A DNA stretch of 10,725 bases, from NCBI GenBank assembly GCA_964623915.1, contig CAZUVQ010000063.1, forward strand, positions 1-10,725, given 5' to 3'. Positions 1 through 7,381 of this stretch are shown piece by piece (positions within the stretch are counted from its first letter, which is position 1; each line of letters opens with the position of its first letter). The translations under genes and the position numbers were made by a program. The stretch is from CAZUVQ01 sp964623915 (GTDB lineage Bacteria > Bacillota > Clostridia > UMGS1883 > UMGS1540). The notes beneath the pieces were generated by a model. It saw nothing but the letters and a program-made list of their open reading frames with translations. It was not told the origin of the DNA and did not search any database.

Positions 1-411
1 TTGCGGATTCATTATGTCATCAGAAGAAACCTTTTCAACATATGCTTTATCTTCTGGCAAATAGCGTTTTAAAACATCCAAGGACGAGCCTGAAGAAGCT
101 GTGCCCTTTCTGTCATACACCATTGCTGTATGTGTATGAGTTGCATTAATAATAATTTTATTGACATTAAGTCCATCCACTTTTCCACTAAGATTATCTC
201 TGACCAGTCTAACTAAATTGTCACCTATGCTTACCAAATCACAAGAGCAGATAACCATTTGCTCTGCACCTGATTCTACCGCCATTGCGGTAACAGTAAT
301 CGGTGTTTCCACATATTCTGAAATTCTTTCAAAAAATTGACCTGCAAGTTTAATTTTTTTATCCGGTGTAATACTCTCTTCCGCCCAACCTATTAAAAGC
401 CTATTTTCCAT
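1..411 (-). CDS. Neutral/alkaline ceramidase-like hydrolase, N-terminal part (runs off window)
   Basis: This gene is cut by the window edge; the first 137 codons are visible and open throughout. The protein begins MENRLLIGWAEESITP and has the segment NATHTHTA near residue 100. A short 'GWAEESITP' start followed by an 'N-T-H-T-H' metal-binding stretch is typical of the N-terminal domain of the neutral/alkaline non-lysosomal ceramidase superfamily. Many Clostridia encode such proteins without any proven ceramidase activity. No signal peptide is visible, so the product is probably cytoplasmic, unlike secreted ceramidases. The ATG at 411 is preceded by GAAAGG at 426-431. It is the fourth gene after deoR, capA-like and M20 peptidase genes, 60 bp beyond the last, with no terminator seen between. 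I infer a zinc-dependent amidase-like hydrolase acting with its neighbours; the substrate is unknown. Confidence 0.7.
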   Translation of the reverse strand, partial: MENRLLIGWAEESITPDKKIKLAGQFFERISEYVETPITVTAMAVESGAEQMVICSCDLVSIGDNLVRLVRDNLSGKVDGLNVNKIIINATHTHTAMVYDRKGTASSGSSLDVLKRYLPEDKAYVEKVSSDDIMNPQ

Positions 412-471
412 TTGATTTCGCCTAACCTTTCATTATTTTCAATTCGATTTGTTGTAAAGATAATCATTTTC

Positions 472-1617
472 TTATTTATGTTCTGTGATTGTTGCACCAA
501 GCATTTTTGCACGTCTTGCAAGTGATGCAATTTCAGCATATTCATTTTCGGTATGACAATAATCTCCTATTGTACCAACTGAGCAAACTGATGGCACACC
601 TGCCATAACCGTATATGCAGAATCCGAGCCGCCGCCACTTACCACAGGTTCAACCTTTTCTAAATTGTATTTGTCACATGTTTCCTTAATTTTATTAAAT
701 AATTCTTCATTATCTTGTGTTCTTTCCATAGGCATACGCTTACTAATTGGAGTAACTACTGATTTAGTTCCATTCACAAAGCTTTTATGAACAATAGAAT
801 TAACAAACTCTATTGCTTTTTCCATATCGGCAATCGTTGCAAACCTTGTATCAAGTAAGAAACTGCACTTTTGAGGAACAATGTTTGCTAACTCGCCGCC
901 AGAAATCAAGCCGCAATTATATGTTGTTCCGCCTTCTGTGCTGTGATTTTCAATTTCGATTATCTTGTATGCAGCTTCCTTAACAGCGCTTATACCTTCA
1001 AAATATGCTATTCCCGAATGAGAAGCTTTGCCGGTTATATCAATTTTTTGACATAAAATGCCCTTTCTTCCTACCGTAATAGCCCCGCATATGCCAACCT
1101 CACAATTAAAAGCCCCAGTAAAGCCGCGTGAATATTCTTTAATAAATTCAATACCTTTTTCGCCGCTTAACCGTCCGCTTACTTCTTCATCCGATGTTAA
1201 TATAAGCCTTGTGTGCTTTTTATACCCCACTTCCATTAAAGCTTGCATCGTCAAAAGAGCAACTGCTATTCCACCCTTGCAGTCAATAACACCCGGTCCA
1301 TAAAGAATACCATCCTTTTCGGTAACAGCCGGGCTTCCAAACTTGCCTTTTTCATGAACGGTATCCATATGTGCCAAAAATACAAATCCTTTTTCATTAC
1401 TATCCGCATTCATTTCCACTATCAAGCAGTCACCTGCTTTTTCAAATGGAAATCGTTTTACATCAAAGCCCTTATTGCAGCAAAACTTCTCAATAAACGA
1501 TGAAACTTCATCAACGGCTGCTTTATCGGCGGATATGCCTTCAATATTGCAAATATCTATCCAAAATTGTTTATATGTATCGGTATTTTGTTCAATAATG
1601 TTAAATAATTTTTCCAT
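472..1617 (-). CDS. M20 family metallopeptidase (glutamate carboxypeptidase/ArgE/DapE-like)
   Basis: This 381-residue protein carries the full set of M20 di-zinc residues: His83 and Asp85 in HMDT, bridging Asp112 in GVIDCKGG, catalytic Glu144 and ligand Glu145 in TSDEEVSG, Glu173, and His355 in YCHTENEY. His200 in GKASHSG marks the dimerisation domain, which interrupts the catalytic domain. The layout best fits the CPG2-like branch, which removes C-terminal or N-acyl-linked amino acids such as glutamate, but the substrate cannot be read from the sequence. No signal peptide is visible, so it should act in the cytoplasm. The chosen start at 1617 leaves a 4-bp gap after the upstream gene and has GGAAGTG about 8 bp before it. 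An ATG at 1644 would add nine residues and overlap that gene, and is less likely. It is the third gene of the deoR-led operon. Confidence 0.9.
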   Translation of the reverse strand: MEKLFNIIEQNTDTYKQFWIDICNIEGISADKAAVDEVSSFIEKFCCNKGFDVKRFPFEKAGDCLIVEMNADSNEKGFVFLAHMDTVHEKGKFGSPAVTEKDGILYGPGVIDCKGGIAVALLTMQALMEVGYKKHTRLILTSDEEVSGRLSGEKGIEFIKEYSRGFTGAFNCEVGICGAITVGRKGILCQKIDITGKASHSGIAYFEGISAVKEAAYKIIEIENHSTEGGTTYNCGLISGGELANIVPQKCSFLLDTRFATIADMEKAIEFVNSIVHKSFVNGTKSVVTPISKRMPMERTQDNEELFNKIKETCDKYNLEKVEPVVSGGGSDSAYTVMAGVPSVCSVGTIGDYCHTENEYAEIASLARRAKMLGATITEHK

Positions 1618-1621
1618 GGTT

Positions 1622-2911
1622 TCACTTCCATTCGCACATAACAATGCCGCCTTTTATCTTCATTTTAACACCGTACGGCTCAGACATTTCTGCAAGCCTT
1701 TTTACAAAACTTAAATCGGTTGCCGGTCTTGCCAATCCGCTTTGGGAACGTGGCTTTTCAAACCCCAACTCAACAGGCATAAGCTCAAGCTTTGTCAAAT
1801 TTCCGTCTTCCATTTCCCAATATGGAATTATAGTTTCAAACATTCTTTTATCTGTCATTAATCCTCTTGTAAAATCGTTTGAACGTGTTTTAAACAGCTC
1901 ATGCATTGTTGCATTTGATGTTAATCCATATGTAGCATAAAAATCCTCGGGTGCAAAAGCCGCATTTTCAAGCTGTAGCGCAAAATCACCCAAAGAATAA
2001 TAAATTGGTTTTCCCTTATATATCTCGATAGGTCTTAATAAGTGCGGTCCATGTCCTATAACCGCATGAACTCCATTATCAATGCATTTATGTGCAAAAT
2101 CCTCTAAAAACGAAGCAGGATTTTCTTTGCTTGTCCCTTCAATCTGATGAGAATGAACAGAAACAATTATATAATCAGCCTGCAGTTTTGCCTCATATAT
2201 CGCTTTTTCAATGCGAGCCATATCAGTTTTATTTATGCTTGTAACTCGTCTTGCTTTTTCTCCTACCTTAAAATGAATATCTCCAAAATCAAAGCACCCA
2301 TCAGGAACGGGTAAAAGGTAGCCTTCGGCTCGCACAATATCCCTTTGTGCATTCACTGCGGTTTCTTCTGCTACCTTCATTATTGTGTTCATTTGTTCTT
2401 TGGTAACGATAATTGTCTCGTCAAATCTGAGTCCATTTACTCCCGGTCTGCCTTTAACTCTGCGTGATTGCTCTCCCGCCATTGCAGCCGGATTAAAAGA
2501 TGTTGTAACACTTATAAGGGCAATCCTTCCTTTATTTGTTTCCAAATAATCAGGGGCTGCTGCACGGCTTAAATTTTCACCTACACCTGAATTTACAATA
2601 CCAAATTTTCTAATATGTTCCAAGGTTTTTTGCAAGCCCTCATAAGAAAAATCCATTGTGTGGTTGTTTGCAAACGATAACATATTAAATCCATAATTTT
2701 TAACATATTCTAAAATTTCCGGATTTGCTCGCAAATAAGTACCTCCACTATACTGCGAAGCATAGCATTCTCCTTCATAATTCAACGTTGTTTCAAGGTT
2801 TACAAACCTTGCGTCACCCTTTTCTATATAGCTTTTAATCTCTTTAAACCCATCATATTCTGCAGGCATTCTTCGCTGAACAAGCAAATCGCCTGCTGCT
2901 GTAAATTTCAT
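1622..2911 (-). CDS. CapA-like metallophosphatase family protein
   Basis: This 429-residue protein belongs to the CapA/PGA_cap family, which has a calcineurin-like metallophosphoesterase fold. Signature motifs appear in order: AAGDLL (5-10), NLETTL (38-43), SFANNHTMD (79-87), SVHSHQ (251-256), GHGPHLLRPIE (286-296) and YYSLGDF (304-310). The family is named for CapA of poly-gamma-glutamate capsule synthesis, but most members have no assigned function. Classical CapA has an N-terminal membrane anchor. This protein starts directly with the first beta-strand (MKFTAAGD), so it is probably soluble and cytoplasmic, and no capB or capC lies nearby. A capsule role is therefore doubtful; phosphatase or hydrolase work on a small metabolite handled by this operon is more likely. 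A Shine-Dalgarno AAAGGGTGAT lies upstream of the ATG. The gene follows deoR by 19 bp. Confidence 0.88.
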   Translation of the reverse strand: MKFTAAGDLLVQRRMPAEYDGFKEIKSYIEKGDARFVNLETTLNYEGECYASQYSGGTYLRANPEILEYVKNYGFNMLSFANNHTMDFSYEGLQKTLEHIRKFGIVNSGVGENLSRAAAPDYLETNKGRIALISVTTSFNPAAMAGEQSRRVKGRPGVNGLRFDETIIVTKEQMNTIMKVAEETAVNAQRDIVRAEGYLLPVPDGCFDFGDIHFKVGEKARRVTSINKTDMARIEKAIYEAKLQADYIIVSVHSHQIEGTSKENPASFLEDFAHKCIDNGVHAVIGHGPHLLRPIEIYKGKPIYYSLGDFALQLENAAFAPEDFYATYGLTSNATMHELFKTRSNDFTRGLMTDKRMFETIIPYWEMEDGNLTKLELMPVELGFEKPRSQSGLARPATDLSFVKRLAEMSEPYGVKMKIKGGIVMCEWK

Positions 2912-2930
2912 TTAAAAATCATCACCCTTT

Positions 2931-3692
2931 TTACACCAATATGATACTGTTTATGGATTCTTCTAAACAATCAATCTCATTTTTTGGTGTGTTTTTATTT
3001 GTCACGATAAAGTCAGCCGCAGATATAGGCGAAATTTCCGCAAATGCCATCCTGCCGATTTTTGTGAAATCTGCAGCTACAATACTCAGGTTTGATTGAG
3101 CAAGCATTATTCTGTCAAGCTCGGCCTCTTTGTCATAATAAGTAGTCAACCCTTTGTCGGCACATATACCGTCTACTGACAAAATAAGCTTATCTGCATG
3201 GTAACGTTCAAGCTGCGCATTGGCATCGTCACCATATGTAAACTGATATTTTGAATTGATTGAACCGCCTATCAGTATCACATTAAAATTTGGGTTTGCA
3301 CCAGCTTCTATTGCTATAGAAACTGAATTTGTAACGATGTTTAAATTTAATTGACTAGAAAGCATACGGAATATCGTCAGGTTTGTAGTTCCCGAATTAA
3401 ACATAATTGTATCATTATTTTCAATCATCTTCGCTACTTCTTCGGCAATCGCCTGCTTTTCGGACTGGTTTGTATTAAGACGCTGCTGTAAATTCATATT
3501 AAAATATGTTCTATATGAGCTCACAGCACCTCCATGAACACGGGAAAGTAAGCCTTTTGCCTCCAAATCAGCCAAGTCCATCCTAATGGTTACTTCGGAA
3601 ATTTTAAAAAGTTCGCTCAGCTCATTTACTTTAACCTTACTGTTTTTATTAAGCATTTCGATTATCTTTTGTTTTCTTTCATCAATATCCAT
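2931..3692 (-). CDS. DeoR/GlpR family transcriptional regulator
   Basis: This 253-residue protein is of normal length for the family. Residues 1-57 form the DeoR winged helix-turn-helix (RKQKIIEMLN, VNELSELFKISEVTIRMDL, GLLSRVHGGA). The rest matches the DeoR C-terminal sensor domain, related to ribose-5-phosphate isomerase, with MFNSGTTN, IVTNSV, LIGGS and the closing region around VDGICADKGLT and DKEAELDR. Members are usually repressors that bind phosphorylated sugars or related metabolites. A strong Shine-Dalgarno AAAGGAG (3698-3704) lies 5 bp before the ATG. The gene leads an operon with capA-like, M20 peptidase and ceramidase-like genes. Its promoter overlaps a repeat array of the kind this family binds, so I infer autoregulation and control of those genes. 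The effector is unknown. Confidence 0.93.
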   Translation of the reverse strand: MDIDERKQKIIEMLNKNSKVKVNELSELFKISEVTIRMDLADLEAKGLLSRVHGGAVSSYRTYFNMNLQQRLNTNQSEKQAIAEEVAKMIENNDTIMFNSGTTNLTIFRMLSSQLNLNIVTNSVSIAIEAGANPNFNVILIGGSINSKYQFTYGDDANAQLERYHADKLILSVDGICADKGLTTYYDKEAELDRIMLAQSNLSIVAADFTKIGRMAFAEISPISAADFIVTNKNTPKNEIDCLEESINSIILV

Positions 3693-3748
3693 TATTTCTC
3701 CTTTAATGCTATAAATTCTATTATTGCAAAAAAATAATTTTTAAAACC

Positions 3749-3780
3749 TTTCGCTTATGTTTCTTTTTAGTTTCGATTTA
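3749..3780. promoter_or_regulatory. Putative DeoR-family operator, three direct repeats with 11-bp period
   Basis: On the plus strand TTTC begins at 3749, 3760 and 3771, exactly 11 bp apart. The repeats read TTTCGCTTATG, TTTCTTTTTAG and TTTCGATTTA. Direct TTTC(G)-type repeats at about one helical turn are known for several DeoR-family operators, such as that of AgaR. The array abuts the -10 element at 3781-3786, so it covers the expected transcription start and early leader of deoR. A bound repressor would block initiation. Assignment to this operon's DeoR protein is an inference from position. Confidence 0.6.
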
Positions 3781-3809
3781 ATTATACAGCTTTTAAATTG
3801 CTTTGTCAA
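3781..3809 (-). promoter_or_regulatory. Sigma-A promoter of the deoR operon
   Basis: Read on the minus strand, there is a perfect TTGACA (3804-3809), a 17-bp spacer, and a perfect TATAAT (3781-3786). The expected start is near 3774, giving a deoR leader of about 80 nt. Such a consensus promoter should be strong unless repressed, which fits the adjoining operator-like repeats. Confidence 0.9.
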
Positions 3810-3847
3810 CAGGATTTTATGCTAAAATTAAGTTTCTGAGAGAAGAT

Positions 3848-3883
3848 AAAAAAATTCCCGCAAAATTAATTTGAGGGAATTTT
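3848..3883 (-). terminator. Intrinsic terminator of the OLE-oapA-dxs-gatD-lipoprotein string
   Basis: A 9-bp stem pairs 3875-3883 with 3851-3859 (AAAATTCCC and GGGAATTTT). An inner 4-bp stem, CAAA with TTTG (3861-3864 and 3870-3873), continues it past one mismatch. On the minus strand the 3' arm runs into seven T residues (3848-3854). It lies about 50 bp beyond the stop codon of the lipoprotein gene and just upstream of the next promoter, so it separates the two operons. Confidence 0.87.
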
Positions 3884-3933
3884 AGAGTAAAGCGCAAAGT
3901 TTTAATATGCAAAAAATATTTTGTTAGTTGTAT

Positions 3934-4431
3934 TTAAAATTCTTCATATGTTCCGCCCATGGTTTCAGCAACCTCTTTAAGCGAGTCCCGTGTCATATCC
4001 GATAATGTTGAAATACCGTTTTCAGATGAATAGTACCTGATTGTTCTATCCGATACAGTAACCTCTTTGCATGATTCCACCTTTGAGGCAAAATCCTTTG
4101 CGGCATTATTTGCCGTTTCGGGTGTGTCGTAAGTATTCTCAACCCTTAATGCACATATTTTATCATTTTCAAAATAATATGTGAGAACAGTCGTCTTAAG
4201 ACCGGCCGCATTAGCACCAGTAGGAACATCGTATGATATTTTAACGCCTGAATCAGCTTTTTTTACTGCCTCCGAACCGGCATTTTGCTCTTTAATAGGT
4301 TCTTTTATGACCTCTCCCTTTTCGTTGTATGAAATACTGTTTTGCGGCAAGGGTTCTTCCCCTACCCTATTGCATCCGCATAAGCTTGCAACAGAAAACA
4401 ATGCAAGAAAAAATATTAATAGCTTTTTCAT
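3934..4431 (-). CDS. Small predicted lipoprotein of unknown function
   Basis: This is a 165-residue protein with a lipoprotein signal peptide. It has a KK start, a hydrophobic core (LLIFFLALFSVASL) and a lipobox LCGC with Cys20 as the expected lipidated residue. The mature part first has a polar, low-complexity linker (about 21-62). A compact domain follows, with residues such as TTVLTYYFENDKICALRVENTYDTPETANNAAKDF. It looks like a small mixed alpha/beta fold, and I do not recognise the family. It should sit on the outer face of the cytoplasmic membrane. The gene follows gatD by 17 bp and ends the operon before a terminator, so it is co-transcribed with murT-gatD. A link to envelope homeostasis is only suggested by this position. 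Confidence 0.8.
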   Translation of the reverse strand: MKKLLIFFLALFSVASLCGCNRVGEEPLPQNSISYNEKGEVIKEPIKEQNAGSEAVKKADSGVKISYDVPTGANAAGLKTTVLTYYFENDKICALRVENTYDTPETANNAAKDFASKVESCKEVTVSDRTIRYYSSENGISTLSDMTRDSLKEVAETMGGTYEEF

Positions 4432-4448
4432 ATTTCCAAAAACCTTTC

Positions 4449-5168
4449 TTATATAATATCGTACCGTTTACAAATAACACGTCTTGCCTTTTCCTCAAAA
4501 TCATCATCAAGAGGCGTTAAATGTATCTCCCCATATTTTTTTACAAGTGCTTTTTCAATTAATTCATCTGCAATTTTAGGATTCTTTGACAAAAATGGAC
4601 CGTGCAGATATGTACAATATGTATTTTTGTATTTCAGGCCTTCCGTTTTATCCGTATCGTTGTTTCCAAAACCGTGAAGAACCTCCCCCAAAGGCTGCAT
4701 ATTTCCGATATACGTTCTGCCACCGTGATTTTCAAAACCTATTGCATGATAACCGTCAATGTTTATAATAACATCGCCTATAAGCCGTCCCTCGCCGTTT
4801 TCAGTATAATGCGGCAATATTTTTAGCCCATCAACCACTTTCCCGTCAAAATCTAAGTAACATTCACCAAGCATTTGATAACCACCGCAAACAGCGAGCA
4901 TAACACCCTCATTTTCAATATATTGCCTAAGAGGTTCAATATTCCTGTTTTTAATATCTTCGGACACAACCTTCATCTCAAAGTCCTGTCCTCCGCCAAG
5001 CATTACGATATCAGCATTTTCGGGCTCAAAGTCATCCCCTAACGAGCTGTTTTTCAAAGAAACCTCAATCCCTCTTTGCTTTGCACGGTACAGGAGTATT
5101 TTAATATTTCCAATATCGCCGTACATATTTAATAACTCAGGGTACATATGGTAAATTGTCAGGTTCAT
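4449..5168 (-). CDS. gatD: GatD, glutaminase subunit of lipid II isoglutaminyl synthase
   Basis: This 239-residue class I glutamine amidotransferase (CobB/CobQ-like) releases ammonia from glutamine for MurT. MurT then amidates the alpha-carboxyl of D-glutamate in lipid II at the cytoplasmic membrane face. The nucleophile Cys94 sits in VCGGYQMLGE and the catalytic histidine is His189 in YLHGPFLSKNP. Arg128, in a segment that contributes to glutamine binding in the Staphylococcus aureus enzyme, is also present. All three match the S. aureus numbering as I recall it. The start MNLTIYHMYPELLNMYGD is typical of the family. A strong AAGGAG (5175-5180) lies 6 bp before the ATG. The gene follows murT by 33 bp, the usual paired order. 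Confidence 0.93.
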   Translation of the reverse strand: MNLTIYHMYPELLNMYGDIGNIKILLYRAKQRGIEVSLKNSSLGDDFEPENADIVMLGGGQDFEMKVVSEDIKNRNIEPLRQYIENEGVMLAVCGGYQMLGECYLDFDGKVVDGLKILPHYTENGEGRLIGDVIINIDGYHAIGFENHGGRTYIGNMQPLGEVLHGFGNNDTDKTEGLKYKNTYCTYLHGPFLSKNPKIADELIEKALVKKYGEIHLTPLDDDFEEKARRVICKRYDII

Positions 5169-5201
5169 AATGTTCTCCTTAACGTCTATTTATTAATATA
5201 C

Positions 5202-6551
5202 TTAATCTTCTCCCCACAAAGTAGAAATATACTTCTTTTTGTGAAGAAATTTCCTAAATGACGTCATAGCCGTATACGTAGTAAAGAGATATATTCTGCC
5301 TATAAGATTTGTTCTTATGGAATATAAAACGCTATCATAGTCATCCGCAATTGTTATCCTGCCAGGGTCAAAACCTGCACATTTAAGCCTGATTCCCATA
5401 TCATATGCTCTAATGCCACCAATTAAAACGTTCTGATAATCCATTTTGGCAAGCTTTTCAAATTGTGCATCGTAAAGCCAGGATATATCAGTACCGTCAG
5501 CAGGATTATCATTAACAAGGAAGCAAAACTGAATTTTTTCCTTGTCGGGAAGCACAGAATTAATAGCCTCATTACAGCCTGCCGGGTTTTTTACAAGGAT
5601 AATTCTTACTTCTCTTTCGTCAACCATGACGGTTTCCTGCCTGCCGAACTTGCTCCCCTGATTTTCAATACCCTTTTTAATATCATCAGGGCAAACACCC
5701 ATAGCACCTGCAACAGTTGCAGCACAAAGTGCATTATAAATATTATAAGCACCTGGCATTGGTATTGAAACTTCGAGTCCGTCAAATGAAACTTGTGAAT
5801 AGTCGGCAGTAAGCACAGGAACCTTGTCAACACCAAGGCTTAGCTTTGACCGTTTTTTTCCACAGGATTCACAGCAATAGTCTCCCAAATGACTGAATGT
5901 TCTGAAATTATAAATATAAGGCTTATTACAGCTTGCACAATACCTGCCCTCAGCATGAAGCTCATCTGCTCCTTCAAAAAAGGGATTTAATCGAAAACCA
6001 AAGAAGTATTTTTTCATATTAGGCATAAAATCCGAAAAAATGGATTCATCGCCGTTTAATACAAGTGTTGTTGTGGGCGTTAATTCACAGCCTTTTTTTA
6101 TGAGCTTAAAAGTTTTGTCAACCTCTCCGTAGCGATCGAGCTGGTCACGAAACAGATTGGTGACAGCAATAATTTCAGGAGTTATCTCACTTGTAATATA
6201 CTGTAAAAATGCCTCGTCTGTTTCAATAACGGCACAGCTTTTAGTCTTTCTTTTAGAAAAAACAGGAAACCCCTCAATAAGTGCCGAAACAATACCTGAT
6301 TTCATATTAGCACCACTGCCGTTATTTACAACATTACACCCTGCCGCTTTCAGTATTGATGTTATCTGCGCGCAAGTAGTTGTTTTTCCGTTTGTTCCTG
6401 TAACTAAAATCACCGTACAGTCTCGTGTGAGATAATGCAATATTTTGGGGCGAAGGTGCATGGCGAACTTGCCCGGCATACTTGTGCCGCCCCCTAATAA
6501 CCTTGCGGCAATGCAAAAAATCTTTGCTACTAAAACTACTAATCTATCCAT
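5202..6551 (-). CDS. murT: MurT, Mur-ligase-like subunit of lipid II isoglutaminyl synthase
   Basis: This 449-residue protein activates the D-Glu alpha-carboxyl of lipid II with ATP and uses ammonia from GatD to form D-isoglutamine. It has a Mur ligase central domain with the P-loop TGTNGKTT (51-58) and the downstream ATNLFRDQLDRYGE-like segment (about 130-143). A four-cysteine zinc ribbon is inserted at 205-230 (CASC and CESC), a feature of MurT absent from ordinary Mur ligases. The C-terminal DUF1727 region contains NPADGTDISWLYD (about 349-361), whose aspartates include the expected catalytic acid. The start at 6551 is chosen because GGGAGG (6557-6562) lies 5 bp upstream; an ATG nine codons earlier has no comparable site. 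The gene follows tlyA by 38 bp with no terminator between. Confidence 0.93.
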   Translation of the reverse strand: MDRLVVLVAKIFCIAARLLGGGTSMPGKFAMHLRPKILHYLTRDCTVILVTGTNGKTTTCAQITSILKAAGCNVVNNGSGANMKSGIVSALIEGFPVFSKRKTKSCAVIETDEAFLQYITSEITPEIIAVTNLFRDQLDRYGEVDKTFKLIKKGCELTPTTTLVLNGDESIFSDFMPNMKKYFFGFRLNPFFEGADELHAEGRYCASCNKPYIYNFRTFSHLGDYCCESCGKKRSKLSLGVDKVPVLTADYSQVSFDGLEVSIPMPGAYNIYNALCAATVAGAMGVCPDDIKKGIENQGSKFGRQETVMVDEREVRIILVKNPAGCNEAINSVLPDKEKIQFCFLVNDNPADGTDISWLYDAQFEKLAKMDYQNVLIGGIRAYDMGIRLKCAGFDPGRITIADDYDSVLYSIRTNLIGRIYLFTTYTAMTSFRKFLHKKKYISTLWGED

Positions 6552-6589
6552 TTTATCCTCCCGGTAATTAAACGGCATAAAGATATTGG

Positions 6590-7381
6590 CTACTTTGCAT
6601 TTTGATGTGCAAAATCAACTGTTTCATTGACATCATAAAAAGCTTGCTCTCCTGTTTTTGCGGCATATAGCAAATATTCTATATTGCCCTTTGGCCCTTT
6701 TATCGGTGAATAATCAAGCCCTTTTATAATAAATCCGTTTTCTTTTGCATATTTTGTAACGCTTTCTATAACCTCAACATGTGTCTGCGGCTCCCTGATA
6801 ACACCATTTTTGCCGACCTTTTCCCTTCCTGCCTCAAACTGCGGTTTGATAAGGCAGACAAATTCACCGTTTTCCTTTAACAGAATCTGCAGAACAGGAA
6901 AAATCAGCTTTAATGAAATAAAAGAAACATCAACGCTGGCAAAATCAAGATATACATTATCTGTTGATTCCGCTGTCACAAAACGTATGTTGGTGCGTTC
7001 CATATTTGTAACACGGGGGTCTGTCCTAAGGCTCCATGCAAGCTGACCATATCCCACATCAACGGAAAAGACATGAGCGGCACCGTTTTGCAGCATACAA
7101 TCGGTAAACCCTCCTGTAGATGCACCAATATCCATGCATATTTTACCGCTAAGAGTAATCCCAAAAGCACTCATTGCCTTTTCAAGCTTTAAACCGCCGC
7201 GTGAAACATATTTGAGGGACTGTCTGACCTCAATGTTATCATTTTGATTTATAAAAGTACCCGCCTTATCAGTTTTTTGCTCATTGACATATACAACACC
7301 GCACATAATAAGTGCTTGTGCCTTTGAACGAGTTTCTGCAAAACCCTTATCGGTCAAATACTGATCAAGCCTTATTTTCAT
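6590..7381 (-). CDS. tlyA: TlyA family rRNA 2'-O-methyltransferase (S4 plus FtsJ-like domains)
   Basis: This 263-residue protein has an N-terminal S4 RNA-binding domain (about 1-62, MKIRLDQYLTDKG) and an FtsJ/RrmJ-type methyltransferase domain. The SAM site is DIGASTGGFTD (84-94). Candidate K-D-K-E catalytic residues are Lys65, Asp151 (DVSFISL), Lys179 (LIKPQFE) and Glu235 (NIEYLL). TlyA methylates ribose of 23S C1920 and, in the longer mycobacterial form, also 16S C1409. The lack of an N-terminal extension points to the short type that acts on 23S. The open frame reaches 7537, but those 52 extra codons lie inside dxs out of frame and show no S4-like sequence, so 7381 is the real start. This gives a 17-bp overlap with dxs and likely translational coupling; the Shine-Dalgarno (AAAGAGAG) is weak. 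Confidence 0.92.
   Translation of the reverse strand: MKIRLDQYLTDKGFAETRSKAQALIMCGVVYVNEQKTDKAGTFINQNDNIEVRQSLKYVSRGGLKLEKAMSAFGITLSGKICMDIGASTGGFTDCMLQNGAAHVFSVDVGYGQLAWSLRTDPRVTNMERTNIRFVTAESTDNVYLDFASVDVSFISLKLIFPVLQILLKENGEFVCLIKPQFEAGREKVGKNGVIREPQTHVEVIESVTKYAKENGFIIKGLDYSPIKGPKGNIEYLLYAAKTGEQAFYDVNETVDFAHQNAK

Noticed and set aside
412..471. Internal promoter before the ceramidase-like gene (TTTACA, 17 bp, TAATGA on the minus strand)
   Set aside because: The -10 candidate is poor and the gap is short in an otherwise compact operon, so it is not supported.
1622..2911. Poly-gamma-glutamate capsule locus based on CapA similarity
   Set aside because: No capB, capC or capE neighbour and no N-terminal membrane anchor are present; family similarity alone does not show capsule synthesis.
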